Positions 43,861-52,406 of a stretch of 64,000 nucleotides of DNA are shown piece by piece. The notes under the pieces are model-generated. The model saw nothing but the letters and a program-made list of their open reading frames with translations. It had not been told where the DNA came from and did not search any database. The stretch lies in the NCBI GenBank assembly GCA_017473435.1, contig JAFULG010000003.1, forward strand, positions 1 to 64,000. Direction: 5' to 3'. The first letter of the stretch is position 1. The number at the start of each line of letters is the position of its first letter. The position numbers were made by a program, and so were the translations under genes. Source of the stretch: Clostridia bacterium. GTDB taxonomy: Bacteria > Bacillota > Clostridia > Oscillospirales > Acutalibacteraceae.

Positions 43861-43914
43861 CGCTCGGCGCGTGCCGTTACCTTTCTTGAAAGAAAGGTAA
43901 CCCAAAGAACTTTA
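43861..43914 (-). repeat. Family A 3'-end repeat, copy A6 (inverse)
   Basis: Minus strand: TAAAGTTCTTTGG, palindrome GTTACCTTTC/GAAAGGTAAC with compensated base pairs, then CGGCACGCGCCGAGCG. It begins at the very stop codon of the pseudouridine synthase gene. Confidence 0.85.
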
Positions 43915-44634
43915 CGCTTTTGGCATCTGTTTATTTACAAGCTCAACCTCTTGTGCCGTCAGCTCCCTGCAACAGCCCTCAGGGAGGCTTTCATCAAGCC
44001 AAAGCTCACCCATTTTAACACGCCTCAACTCAACAACCCTGTTCCCGAGTGAAGCAAACATCCTCTTCACCTGATGATACTTGCCCTCGCAGATTATAAC
44101 CTCTGCAACACAGCCCCTGTCAGGCAACATCCTCACATGAGCCTCAAGGCATTTTGTTCCGTCACCGAGAGTAAGACCCTCCTTAAAGGCGGCAATATCC
44201 GCCTCGGTAAGCTCCTTTAAAAGCGTCGCGTGGTAGGTTTTCATTATGTGATTTTTCGGCGAAAGTATGCGGTGGGCAAAGTCGCCGTCATCGGTAATCA
44301 GCACAAAGCCCGTTGTGTCGCTGTCAAGCCTGCCCGCAGGAAAAAGCCCCTGACGCTTCATCTCCTTCGGCACAAGATCAATCACCGTCTTCTGTGACGC
44401 GTCCTCTGTCGCACTCACAACACCTTTAGGCTTATTGAGCATAATATAAATGTGTTTCTTGTACCCGAGCACCTTGCCGTCAACAGCAATTTCGTCGGTG
44501 TCAGCGTCACACTTAACGTCACTCGACCTCACAACGCTTCCGTTGAGGGTTACAAGTCCCGCCTTTACAAGCTTTTTAACCTCGCTTCGGGAATACTTTC
44601 CCTGAGAGGCAATAATCTTATCAAGTCTTTCCAT
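43912..44634 (-). CDS. rRNA pseudouridine synthase, RsuA/RluB family
   Basis: A 240-residue enzyme: an N-terminal S4 RNA-binding domain (LDKIIASQGKYSRSEVKKLV) and a catalytic domain with the signature GRLDSDTTGFVLITDDGDF, whose Asp is the nucleophile. It makes pseudouridine in rRNA; whether 16S or 23S cannot be decided. It is the last gene of a leftward group with the HAD phosphatase (1 nt gap) and PTS IIC genes. Its stop TAA is the first three bases of repeat A6. Confidence 0.92.
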   Translation of the reverse strand: MERLDKIIASQGKYSRSEVKKLVKAGLVTLNGSVVRSSDVKCDADTDEIAVDGKVLGYKKHIYIMLNKPKGVVSATEDASQKTVIDLVPKEMKRQGLFPAGRLDSDTTGFVLITDDGDFAHRILSPKNHIMKTYHATLLKELTEADIAAFKEGLTLGDGTKCLEAHVRMLPDRGCVAEVIICEGKYHQVKRMFASLGNRVVELRRVKMGELWLDESLPEGCCRELTAQEVELVNKQMPKA

Positions 44635-44635
44635 A

Positions 44636-45205
44636 TTACTTTATCTGCGTTATCTTGTGACCCTTTACAAGGAAAACTCTCTTCGCATAAGGGAAAAGAA
44701 ATTCATCATGTAATGAGTCGGTGTAAAAATCGTCAATAACTCCGTCGGGATAAGCCTCACGGAAAAATTCAATCTTCTTGTCGCGGAAGCACCAACGCTC
44801 AAAGGTGCCCTTTTCAAGGTTCATCTCCGTGCCAAGATAATGCTTTATTCCGATACGGTTGCAGATTTCCTCAAGCATAAATGTCGGAGAAGCGCTTATA
44901 ACAAGGTCGTCCTCCTTCTGAATTTCAAAGTAGAAGGGCTTGATTTTATGCTCACGCTTGTCCCAGAATTCCTTTGCAATCTGCTTTGCATCTACGTTTT
45001 CGGAAATGATAAAGTCGCTTATCATCGGGCCGTAATTGTCAACAAGATCCTCAAAACGGAAGGTAAGGTTCTTATAGTCACGCACAACCTTGATGATATC
45101 GGGTGTGAGCTTTAAAAACTTAGGATGCTTTTTTACAAATTCGGTGACAAACTCAAAGGCAGTATCACCGTCAAATATAGTTTCGTCAAAATCAAAAACG
45201 TTCAT
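44636..45205 (-). CDS. HAD-superfamily phosphatase (subclass IB)
   Basis: A 189-residue HAD hydrolase: nucleophile motif FDFDETIFDGDT at the start, VISASPTFMLEEIC as motif II, and DDFYTDSLHDE as the acidic motif. Similar to phosphoserine phosphatase-type HAD-IB proteins; the substrate is unknown. It lies between PTS IIC and the pseudouridine synthase gene in a leftward operon with short gaps. Confidence 0.85.
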   Translation of the reverse strand: MNVFDFDETIFDGDTAFEFVTEFVKKHPKFLKLTPDIIKVVRDYKNLTFRFEDLVDNYGPMISDFIISENVDAKQIAKEFWDKREHKIKPFYFEIQKEDDLVISASPTFMLEEICNRIGIKHYLGTEMNLEKGTFERWCFRDKKIEFFREAYPDGVIDDFYTDSLHDEFLFPYAKRVFLVKGHKITQIK

Positions 45206-45219
45206 TATTTATCTCCTTT

Positions 45220-46230
45220 TCAGATCTTGTCAAGTGCAAGGTATTCATCCTTGACTAGACCGATTTTTTTAAATATAAAGTGAAAAATCAGACTCAGCAC
45301 GGCAGGTGCAACAAAGTGCATAACAACAATAAGAGCTATTGTTTTTCCTTGACCGAAGCTCTCTGCCATTGCCGAATAAGCACCAAACTGTCCTACAAGT
45401 CCGCTTGTGCCCATACCGGCACCCGAGGGAGTATTTCTCATCTGTAAAAGGCAGGTGGAAACAGGACCTAAAACCGCACCTGCAAGGGTGGGTGCAAGGG
45501 CAATCTGCGGATGCTTCATAATATTACCGAACTGAAGCATACTTGTGCCGAGGCCCTGACTGATAAGTCCACCGACACCGTTAGCCTTGTAAGAGGTTAC
45601 GGCAAAGCCCACCATCTGCGCACAACAGCCCACAGCCGCCGCGCCTGCGGCAACGCCCTCAAGCCCAAGCATAATACAAAGAGCCGCCGAGCTGATGGGA
45701 GCGGTAAGAATAAGACCAACTATAACGGAAACGGTAATACCCATAGGGAAGGGATGAAGCTGTGTTGCTGAGTTGATAAGGTCACCCAGACCCGTCATCA
45801 TTTCAGAAAGGTAAGGACCTGCAAAGGTGCTGACAAAGCCGCCCGTGATAATTGTAACAAGAGGTGTAACAACAATATCAATTTTAGTCTTGCCTGCAAC
45901 AAGAGAAGCAACCTCGTTTGCAACAAGAGTTGAAATATAAGCTCCGACCGGGCCACCTAACTGATAACCGAAGGCACCGACAGCAATACACGAGAAAACC
46001 ACCAGCGGCTTTGACTTGAGACCGTAGGCAATTGCCGCACCGATTGCAGCACCCACAACAGGCGAAGAAGCCGAAAGCACCTCTGAAAATGTACCGAGAA
46101 TTTCAAGGTGAGGGATTTTTGAAAGCTGGGTAATAATCAAACCCACTATAAGAGATGAAAACAATCCAAGCGCCATAAAACTCATAGCATCCACAAGATA
46201 ACGCTTAAAATATTTCTTAACTGTTGACAT
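45220..46230 (-). CDS. PTS-type transporter subunit IIC (PTS_EIIC_2 family)
   Basis: A 336-residue membrane protein with about eight to ten transmembrane segments, rich in Gly/Ala loops (SASSPVVGAAIGAAIAYGLKS; NTPSGAGMGTSGLVGQFGAY). The pattern matches the EIIC-like family often found without other PTS parts. No EIIA or EIIB gene is nearby, so true PTS function is doubtful; it may be a facilitator or sensor. It is the first gene of the leftward group. Confidence 0.8.
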   Translation of the reverse strand: MSTVKKYFKRYLVDAMSFMALGLFSSLIVGLIITQLSKIPHLEILGTFSEVLSASSPVVGAAIGAAIAYGLKSKPLVVFSCIAVGAFGYQLGGPVGAYISTLVANEVASLVAGKTKIDIVVTPLVTIITGGFVSTFAGPYLSEMMTGLGDLINSATQLHPFPMGITVSVIVGLILTAPISSAALCIMLGLEGVAAGAAAVGCCAQMVGFAVTSYKANGVGGLISQGLGTSMLQFGNIMKHPQIALAPTLAGAVLGPVSTCLLQMRNTPSGAGMGTSGLVGQFGAYSAMAESFGQGKTIALIVVMHFVAPAVLSLIFHFIFKKIGLVKDEYLALDKI

Positions 46231-46375
46231 TTTTCATTCCTTCTTTATAATTTAATTATAACTTAAACTAAATTATATCATAGGCTTTTTATTTTATCAA
46301 CAAATTTAATTCTTAACACCATTTAAAGTTTCAATAGTAATATTACAAAAAAAGATATCGAAGGCAGGTTTTATT

Positions 46376-46777
46376 ATGCTTGACAGACTTAAAAGCTTTA
46401 TGCAAGGACGATACGGCAACGATGCTCTTAATATTTTCCTTGTTCTCCTCGGATGTGTAGTAAATTTATTGCTCATTCTTTTTATTCCCGGCAGATTTTA
46501 CTATTTCAGGAGCATCGGTTCAATAATTTATATTATTACCCTTGTAAGAGCTTTATCTCGTAATTTCCCTCAAAGACAGAAGGAAAACGCAAAATTCCTT
46601 GAGTTAAGTGAGCCATGGAGGAAGCATCTTTATAAAAAATTCAATCAGTATCAAGACAAAGATCACAGATATTTTAACTGCCCACAGTGCCACCGCACCC
46701 TGCGTGTACCTAAGAACAAGGGCAAAATCAACATCACCTGCCCTCATTGTAACAGACAGTTTAAAAAGAGAACTTGA
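46376..46777 (+). CDS. Small membrane protein with C-terminal zinc ribbon
   Basis: A 133-residue protein with two predicted transmembrane helices (about 18-36 and 46-60) and a cytoplasmic zinc ribbon CPQCHRTLRVP ... CPHCNRQF at 101-127. Proteins of this shape are common in Clostridia and have no assigned role. CGAAGGCAGG lies upstream of the ATG. A family C repeat follows 35 nt after the stop. Confidence 0.75.
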   Translation: MLDRLKSFMQGRYGNDALNIFLVLLGCVVNLLLILFIPGRFYYFRSIGSIIYIITLVRALSRNFPQRQKENAKFLELSEPWRKHLYKKFNQYQDKDHRYFNCPQCHRTLRVPKNKGKINITCPHCNRQFKKRT

Positions 46778-46811
46778 AAAATCACTTATAAGATAGTATA
46801 ATTATATTGAC

Positions 46812-46914
46812 AAACCCCTCCGTCAGACCTATGGTCTGACACCTCCCCTTTCAGGGGAGAAAAAAATTATCCTCCCTGAAAGGGAGGGGGGACCGCAAAG
46901 CGGTGGGAGGGTTA
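46812..46914 (+). repeat. Family C palindromic repeat, copy C1
   Basis: AACCCCTCCGTCAGACC-tat-GGTCTGAC, then CTCCCCTTTCAGGGGAG, and an inverse half CTCCCTGAAAGGGAGG ... CCGCAAAGCGG ... GGGAGGGTT: an imperfect inverted repeat of about 100 bp. Its right end lies 6 nt before the ribosome binding site of the dehydratase gene. The left half matches the end of the window (63953-64000). Confidence 0.75.
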
Positions 46915-46932
46915 ACCACAAGGAGGCTTACT

Positions 46933-47952
46933 ATGAACATTCTCGTCACCGGAGGCGCAGGCTTCATCGGTTCAAACTTTATATATTATATGCTCAAAAA
47001 GCACCCGGCCTACAGAATCGTGTGCATTGACGCCCTCACCTATGCGGGTAACCTTGAAACCCTCGAAAAGGCAATGGAAAACCCCAATTTCCGCTTTTTC
47101 AAGGGAGACATCACCGACAGAAAGGCTGTATATGCCCTTTTTGAAGAGGAAAAATTTGATGCCGTTGTAAACTTTGCCGCTGAAAGTCACGTTGACCGCT
47201 CCATTGAAGAGCCCGAGATTTTCCTCAAAACCAATATTCTCGGCACACAGGTGCTTCTTGACGCTTCAAGAAAGTACGGCAACATCCGTTACCATCAGGT
47301 TTCCACTGATGAGGTTTACGGTGACCTTCCTCTTGACCGTCCCGACCTCTTCTTCACCGAGGAGACACCCATCCACACCTCCTCACCCTATTCGGCAAGC
47401 AAGGCTTCAGCTGACCTTCTTGTTATGGCTTATTACCGCACCTACGGTCTGCCTGTAACAATCAGCCGCTGCAGCAACAACTACGGACCCTACCACTTCC
47501 CCGAGAAGCTTATTCCCCTTATGCTGATAAACGCTCTTGAGGGGAAGCCTCTCCCCGTTTACGGTGAAGGACTTAATGTCCGTGACTGGCTTTATGTTGA
47601 GGATCACTGCAAGGCTATCGACCTCATTCTGCACAAGGGCAGAATCGGCGAGGTTTACAATGTAGGCGGTCACAATGAAAAGTCAAATATCGAGGTTGTA
47701 AAAACACTTCTGCGCATTCTCGGCAAGGACGAAAGCCTTATCCGCTATGTAAAGGACAGACCCGGTCACGATATGCGTTATGCTATCGACCCGACAAAGA
47801 TTCAGAACGAGCTTGGCTGGGAGCCTGAAACAAGCTTCAACGACGGCCTTCGCAAGACCGTTAACTGGTATCTTGCAAACACCGCGTGGTGGCAGAACAT
47901 TGTAAGCGGAGACTATATGAGCTACTACGAAAAAATGTATAAGGACAGATAA
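46933..47952 (+). CDS. rfbB: dTDP-glucose 4,6-dehydratase
   Basis: A 339-residue short-chain dehydrogenase-type enzyme: NAD-binding TGGAGFIGSNF (6-16), NFAAESHVDRSI, STDEVYGDL, catalytic Tyr-Lys in PYSASKASADLL, and CSNNYGPYHFPEKLIPL. It converts dTDP-glucose to dTDP-4-keto-6-deoxyglucose for rhamnose and other deoxysugars. AAGGAGG lies 6 nt before the ATG at 46933. The usual partners rmlA, rmlC, and rmlD are not in the window. Confidence 0.95.
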   Translation: MNILVTGGAGFIGSNFIYYMLKKHPAYRIVCIDALTYAGNLETLEKAMENPNFRFFKGDITDRKAVYALFEEEKFDAVVNFAAESHVDRSIEEPEIFLKTNILGTQVLLDASRKYGNIRYHQVSTDEVYGDLPLDRPDLFFTEETPIHTSSPYSASKASADLLVMAYYRTYGLPVTISRCSNNYGPYHFPEKLIPLMLINALEGKPLPVYGEGLNVRDWLYVEDHCKAIDLILHKGRIGEVYNVGGHNEKSNIEVVKTLLRILGKDESLIRYVKDRPGHDMRYAIDPTKIQNELGWEPETSFNDGLRKTVNWYLANTAWWQNIVSGDYMSYYEKMYKDR

Positions 47953-48017
47953 GAGCAGTCAGTAGCCAGGACGCCCCTCGGGCGTAAGGCAGACTTTTAA
48001 ATGAATATTAAACAATT

Positions 48018-48056
48018 AAGCAGATGCTTTCGGTAATATGAAGGCATCTGCTTTTA
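48018..48056 (+). terminator. Terminator of the dehydratase gene
   Basis: AAGCAGATGC / GCATCTGCTTTT stem with a 16-nt loop. Confidence 0.8.
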
Positions 48057-48207
48057 CTATATTTTTTAAATAATCAATTAAAACAATAATGCTTAAGCTG
48101 TTGCAATTTCAATCTAAAATGTTAACACTGTTCACAGTTCGTTAACATAAATAAGTAAATAAAGTTTTATTATTATAGTATGAAAATGACTCAAAGGAGT
48201 GTTTATT

Positions 48208-49887
48208 ATGAAAAAATTTTCAGCAATTTTACTCACAGCTATTCTGATGTTCAGCCTTGCAACACCTGCCTTTGCAGCTGTTAATGTTAACGCATCAAAA
48301 AGCCAGATTCCCATCATCCGCATTTCCGGTGACGGTGAAACCCTTTACGATGACAAGGGCAATGCTCTTGAAACCGGCACAGGCGTTTTCAGCGCCCTTG
48401 AGTCCGAGGACGGAGACAACGAGGAGCTTTACCGCTCAATTGCTCATGTGCTTCTTCCCTTCCTGATTGACGGTCTTATCTACGACCAATGGGATGGCTA
48501 TTACGATGCACTCTATGAGGAAATTTCCGAGCTTTTCGGCAACGCACTGCTTGACAAAAACGGCGATCCTCTCGACAATTCAGGTCTCTCCGCTTCCCGT
48601 AAGCAGCAGCTTAAAAACGATATGAACACAGACAAATACGGCAGTAAAAAGTACTATGGAGTCGAAGACTACCGTTTTTACTATGACTGGCGTCTCGACC
48701 CCACCGCAATTGCCGATGATTTCAACGATTACATCAATGCAATAAGAATTAAAACCGGTCACGATAAGGTTGGTATTGTAGCTTCCTGTCTCGGCACATC
48801 AATCGTAATGGCTTACCTTGCAGAATATGGCTCAGATGCTGTCAGCGGTATCGGTCTTGACGGAAGTGTATGCAATGGCTCAGAAATTCTCAGCCAGACT
48901 ATCAGCGGTAAATTCACCGTTGACGGAGACTCACTCACCCGAGTTCTTGAAGACAGCAATTATCTCGGCGTTTTCGATGTGGATGAATTTCTCCTTGCAA
49001 CCGTAGACCTTCTTTCAAAGAGCGGTGCTATTGACGGTATTACCACTTCCGTAAAAAAGACAATTTACGATAAGGTTGTCAAGGGTGTAACCTCAGCTCT
49101 CGCACTTTCAACCCTTTGCACCTGGCCCGGCTACTGGTCAACTGTTTCTGCCGAAGATTATGACGATGCTATGCTTTATGTTTTCGGCGAAAAAGGCAGC
49201 GCAAAGCGTGTTGAATACGCAGGTCTTATTGAAAAAATTGAAAATTATAATGTAGTAAGAGGAAAAACTGACGATCTCCTTATAGCAGCTAAAGCTAAAG
49301 GAGTTAATATAGGTATCGTTTCAAAGTACGGATATCAGATTATCCCTATATGCGAATCAGGCTCAGAACTTGCTGACGAGCTTGTAACCGTTGAAAAGTC
49401 ATCCTTTGGCGCAACAACTTCAAAGATTTACGATACGCTTTCAGACATCTATCTTGCTCAGATGACTCCCGAAAAACGCAAGTATGTTTCACCCGACAAG
49501 CAGGTGGATGCTTCAACCTGCCTCTTCCCCGACAGCACATGGTTTATCAAGGGTGCATCCCATGCCCATTGGACAGATGAAGAAATTCAGATTCTTTATG
49601 ATGTTGCCTCAGCCAACAGACAGCTCACCGTAGAGGATACTGAAATATCACAGTTTATGGTATACACATACGAGGATGACACTGCACGAAAAATGACAAC
49701 AGAAAACTGCGATACATATGTATGGTCAGAGAGCTCATCAACAAAGCCTACAAACAATCCCATTGAAAAGCTCGTTAACTTCCTCAAATCACTTTTCAAA
49801 TGGTTCAAGCTTCTCTTCGGTAAGATTGAGCTTCCTACACTTCCTAAGCCTACTCTTCCCCAGACAACCACAGCAGCCGCACAGTAA
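48208..49887 (+). CDS. Secreted alpha/beta hydrolase paralogue with Cys at the nucleophile position
   Basis: A 559-residue exported protein (signal peptide MKKFSAILLTAILMFSLATP, cleavage after AFA). It is a paralogue of 8234-9748: both share RLDP-x2-IA-x2-FN-x-Y, the elbow region, VDASTC, and TWFIKG-x2-H. Where that protein has A-S-S-Y-G, this one reads A-S-Cys194-L-G, so the nucleophile would be a cysteine as in dienelactone hydrolase, or the protein is not catalytic. It ends in an amphipathic helix (IEKLVNFLKSLFKWFKLLFG) and a Pro/Thr tail. AAAGGAG lies 7 nt before ATG 48208. Substrate unknown. Confidence 0.7.
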   Translation: MKKFSAILLTAILMFSLATPAFAAVNVNASKSQIPIIRISGDGETLYDDKGNALETGTGVFSALESEDGDNEELYRSIAHVLLPFLIDGLIYDQWDGYYDALYEEISELFGNALLDKNGDPLDNSGLSASRKQQLKNDMNTDKYGSKKYYGVEDYRFYYDWRLDPTAIADDFNDYINAIRIKTGHDKVGIVASCLGTSIVMAYLAEYGSDAVSGIGLDGSVCNGSEILSQTISGKFTVDGDSLTRVLEDSNYLGVFDVDEFLLATVDLLSKSGAIDGITTSVKKTIYDKVVKGVTSALALSTLCTWPGYWSTVSAEDYDDAMLYVFGEKGSAKRVEYAGLIEKIENYNVVRGKTDDLLIAAKAKGVNIGIVSKYGYQIIPICESGSELADELVTVEKSSFGATTSKIYDTLSDIYLAQMTPEKRKYVSPDKQVDASTCLFPDSTWFIKGASHAHWTDEEIQILYDVASANRQLTVEDTEISQFMVYTYEDDTARKMTTENCDTYVWSESSSTKPTNNPIEKLVNFLKSLFKWFKLLFGKIELPTLPKPTLPQTTTAAAQ

Positions 49888-49903
49888 TTAAACCTAAAAG
49901 ACA

Positions 49904-49938
49904 TTAAGGTCACGGAAACAATTCCGTGGCCTTAATTT
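49904..49938. terminator. Shared-type terminator hairpin after the hydrolase paralogue
   Basis: TTAAGGTCACGGAA / TTCCGTGGCCTTAA stem, then TTTTA; similar to 43790 and 61460. Confidence 0.8.
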
Positions 49939-49949
49939 TATTTGTTTTT

Positions 49950-50002
49950 CGCTCGGCGCGTGCCGTTACTTTTCTTGTAAGAAAAGTAACCAAAAGAACT
50001 TT
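49950..50002 (-). repeat. Family A 3'-end repeat, copy A7 (inverse)
   Basis: Minus strand: TAAAGTTCTTTTGG, palindrome GTTACTTTTCTT/AAGAAAAGTAAC, CGGCACGCGCCGAGC; begins 8 nt after the mltG stop. Confidence 0.85.
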
Positions 50003-50010
50003 ACATTTCT

Positions 50011-50883
50011 TCATCTTCCGTAAATTCCCACATTCTCACAGTTGACCTGATGCTCTTCGTAGGTTTCGGCATAATAATAATTCCAGTCGTCATCCGTTAC
50101 AAAGTAAAAATAATTTGTTTCAGGCGGATTAAGTGCCGCCTCAATAGCGTGTATACCGGGATTGCATATAGGACCTGTAGGAAGACCGTAGCATTCGTAA
50201 GTGTCGTAATATTCCGCAACAACATCGGGATCCGCGCTGATATACGGTGAATTTCTTACACATTCATCGATATAATGAATCGTTACGTCGCATTGGAGCA
50301 TACCGTAATCCTCATCCTCAAGACGGTTATGAAGCACAGACGAAACACCCGGCATATGCTGATGCTCACTTGCCTCCTCCTGAATAATTGAGGCTATTGT
50401 GATTATTTCGTCCATCGTATAGCCTGTTTCGGCTGCACGGGCTTTATACTCGGCGGTAAGCTTCTGCTCCGTATTATCAAGGAAACGAGTCAACGCTGTC
50501 TCCGCTCCCTCTTCCTTGTAAAATTCATAGGTATCAGGGAAAATATACCCTTCAAGGACAAAGGGTCTCTTTTCGCTGTCTTTTATATCTGCCAGAAATG
50601 AATAGCTAAGAGTTTTGAGATACGATGTATTGTTTATAAGGCTTATGAATTCCTTTGCCGTGCAGACACCGTTCTGTTCAAGAAGCTCTGCCATTTCCTT
50701 AACCGTCCATCCCTCGGGAAAGGTCAGCGTTACCGTAAGTTCCTCGGTTGTAAGCTCCCCGGTAGGCTGTGCCGCATCCGTCAGCGGAGGTAGGGTTGTG
50801 GTATCGTTTTTTTCATTTTTACTGCATGAAGCAAGAGAAAAAAGGCATACTGTAATAAGCAGAGCGTAAAGCAACTTCTTCAT
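50011..50883 (-). CDS. mltG: MltG-like endolytic peptidoglycan transglycosylase, lipoprotein form
   Basis: A 290-residue YceG/MltG-family protein with a lipoprotein signal (FSLASC, acylated Cys20) in place of the usual transmembrane helix. A LysM-like domain (about 50-100) precedes the catalytic region: EGYIFPDTYEF, ASIIQEEAS with Glu170 as the likely catalytic residue, VLHNRL, and LQCDVTI ... YGLPTGPICNPG. It cuts new glycan strands and helps set their length. AGGAAG precedes the ATG. Confidence 0.88.
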   Translation of the reverse strand: MKKLLYALLITVCLFSLASCSKNEKNDTTTLPPLTDAAQPTGELTTEELTVTLTFPEGWTVKEMAELLEQNGVCTAKEFISLINNTSYLKTLSYSFLADIKDSEKRPFVLEGYIFPDTYEFYKEEGAETALTRFLDNTEQKLTAEYKARAAETGYTMDEIITIASIIQEEASEHQHMPGVSSVLHNRLEDEDYGMLQCDVTIHYIDECVRNSPYISADPDVVAEYYDTYECYGLPTGPICNPGIHAIEAALNPPETNYFYFVTDDDWNYYYAETYEEHQVNCENVGIYGR

Positions 50884-51025
50884 TTTTTCACTTCCTTATT
50901 ATTTTATCTGTTATTTATCATAACACAAAAAAGCTTTAAACCCAATAGCAAAGACGTAAATTTATAAAATTTGTAAGAATTTGCATAATATATGTACTAA
51001 ATACTATCTAACTTTAAAAAAAGAC

Positions 51026-51054
51026 TTGAAAAATCCGTAGTTTTAGTATAAAAT
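51026..51054 (+). promoter_or_regulatory. Promoter of efp
   Basis: TTGAAA, 17-nt spacer, TAAAAT. Confidence 0.6.
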
Positions 51055-51092
51055 AATGAGGTAAATAATTTTTTTATTCGGAGGAATATAAA

Positions 51093-51659
51093 ATGGTATC
51101 AGCAGGTGATTTCAGAAACGGCGTTACATTCGAAATGGATGGCAACGTTCTTCAGATTATCGAATTCCAGCACGTTAAGCCCGGTAAGGGTGCAGCCTTT
51201 GTTCGTGCAAAGGTAAAGAACGTTATCACTGGTTCAGTTATTGAAAGAACTTTCAACCCCAGTGAAAAGTTCCCCACAGCTTTCGTTGAAAGAAAGGATA
51301 TGGAATATTCCTACAACGACGGCGACCTTTACTACTTCATGGACCTCGAGACATACGAGCTTGTTCCCATCAACGCCAGCGAGCTTTCCGACAACTTCAA
51401 GTTTGTTAAGGAAAACATGACTTGTAAGATTCTTTCCTACAAGGGCAATGTTTTCGGTGTAGAGCCTCCCAACTTTGTTGACCTTCAGGTTACAAAGACA
51501 GACCCCGGCTTTGCAGGTAACACAGCTACAAACACAACCAAGCCCGCTACACTTGAAACAGGTGCAGAGGTTAAGGTTCCCCTCTTCATCGACGAGGGCG
51601 AATTCATTCAGATTGACACAAGAACAGGCGAATATCTCGGCCGTTCAAAGGGTGAATAA
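51093..51659 (+). CDS. efp: Elongation factor P
   Basis: A 188-residue EF-P: KOW-like N-domain with [16 protein letters not shown] (modifiable Lys near 34), followed by two OB domains, ending [18 protein letters not shown]. It rescues ribosomes stalled at polyproline stretches. GGAGG precedes the ATG. The acidic CD1247-like gene 38 nt downstream is a common neighbour in Clostridia. Confidence 0.97.
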   Translation: MVSAGDFRNGVTFEMDGNVLQIIEFQHVKPGKGAAFVRAKVKNVITGSVIERTFNPSEKFPTAFVERKDMEYSYNDGDLYYFMDLETYELVPINASELSDNFKFVKENMTCKILSYKGNVFGVEPPNFVDLQVTKTDPGFAGNTATNTTKPATLETGAEVKVPLFIDEGEFIQIDTRTGEYLGRSKGE

Positions 51660-51697
51660 TTCACCGCTCACTTAAATATACAAGGAGGATAACTACT

Positions 51698-52132
51698 ATG
51701 TCAGTTTCAGAAAAAGTTGCATACTTAAGAGGCCTTATGGAAGGTCTTGACATTGACGAAGATAAGAAGGAAGGCAAGATGTTTGCCGCTATTATCGACG
51801 CACTTGATGAAATCGCATCAGACCTCAGCGACATCGACGAAGATCTTGAAGATCTCACCGATTACGTTGAAGAGCTTGACGAGGACCTTGGCGACGTTGA
51901 GGAATTCGTTTACGAGTGCTTCGAGGATGACGATTGCGATTGCTGCTGTGACGACGATGATTGTGATTGCTGCTGCGACGATGACTGCATCGAGGTTGTA
52001 TGCCCCGCTTGCGAGGAAACCGTTTGCATCGGCTTTGACGAAATCGACGAGGCAGGCGAGGTTGAATGCCCCTGCTGCGGCGCAGTTCTCGAATTCGAAA
52101 TCGAAGAAGAAGAGGAAGAAATCGAAGAATAA
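51698..52132 (+). CDS. CD1247-like acidic protein with Asp/Cys-rich insert and zinc ribbon
   Basis: A 144-residue, extremely acidic protein. Residues 1-70 match the CD1247-type N-terminal domain (SVSEKVAYLRGLMEGL). Residues 77-97 are two tandem DDCDCCCDD units with 9 cysteines in about 18 positions, then a zinc ribbon VCPACEETVC ... CPCCGAVL (102-127), and a polyglutamate tail. The ribbon and domain are family-typical; the Asp/Cys block is unusual and suggests metal binding. AAGGAGG lies 8 nt before the ATG. A terminator and a family A pair follow. Confidence 0.8.
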   Translation: MSVSEKVAYLRGLMEGLDIDEDKKEGKMFAAIIDALDEIASDLSDIDEDLEDLTDYVEELDEDLGDVEEFVYECFEDDDCDCCCDDDDCDCCCDDDCIEVVCPACEETVCIGFDEIDEAGEVECPCCGAVLEFEIEEEEEEIEE

Positions 52133-52138
52133 TTCAAA

Positions 52139-52165
52139 AGACACCCTGTGGGGTGTCTTTTTTTG
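52139..52165 (+). terminator. Terminator after the CD1247-like gene
   Basis: AGACACCC / GGGTGTCT stem followed by seven T. Confidence 0.9.
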
Positions 52166-52166
52166 T

Positions 52167-52214
52167 AAAGTTCTTTGATTCTTTCTTACAAGAAAGAATG
52201 CCCCGCGGCGAGCG
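52167..52214 (+). repeat. Family A 3'-end repeat, copy A8
   Basis: AAAGTTCTTTG, palindrome ATTCTTTCTT/AAGAAAGAAT, GCCCCGCGGCGAGCG. Left arm of an inverted pair with A9. Confidence 0.8.
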
Positions 52215-52228
52215 ACAATTAAATTAAG

Positions 52229-52260
52229 TGTACCACCTTGGCTCAGACCTTGGTGGTACA
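52229..52260. terminator. Central hairpin between A8 and A9
   Basis: TGTACCACC / GGTGGTACA stem with a 14-nt loop; the sequence differs from the GGTCACGG type used in other pairs. Confidence 0.6.
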
Positions 52261-52272
52261 TTGTTTATAATG

Positions 52273-52327
52273 ACCTCGCCGGTCAGGCGTTACCTTTTTT
52301 TGTAAAAAAAGTAACCAAAAAAACTTT
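52273..52327 (-). repeat. Family A 3'-end repeat, copy A9 (inverse)
   Basis: Minus strand: AAAAGTTTTTTTGGTTAC, T/A-rich palindrome arm, GTAACGCCTGACCGGCGAGG. No minus-strand gene ends here, so it is the orphan right arm of a pair. Confidence 0.75.
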
Positions 52328-52371
52328 TCATTTCGATTCACTTATACTTTCCACTTTTTTCACAAAACCCC

Positions 52372-52400
52372 TTGACAACTTTCCCATTAACTGATATAAT
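52372..52400 (+). promoter_or_regulatory. Consensus promoter of rpsF-ssb-rpsR
   Basis: TTGACA, 17-nt spacer, TATAAT. Confidence 0.85.
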
Positions 52401-52406
52401 TCGTAA

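Noticed and set aside
45220..46230. A complete phosphotransferase system
   Set aside because: No EIIA, EIIB, or HPr gene is near; the EIIC-like protein is alone with a phosphatase and an rRNA enzyme.
50011..50883. Loss of the catalytic glutamate in the MltG-like protein (Q-E-E where many have E-K-E)
   Set aside because: Clostridial relatives often have Q at the first position, and the last Glu of the motif, the more likely catalytic one, is kept.
51818..52261. Long open frames antisense to the CD1247-like gene
   Set aside because: They arise from the biased Asp/Glu/Cys codons on the other strand and have no ribosome binding site or recognisable product.
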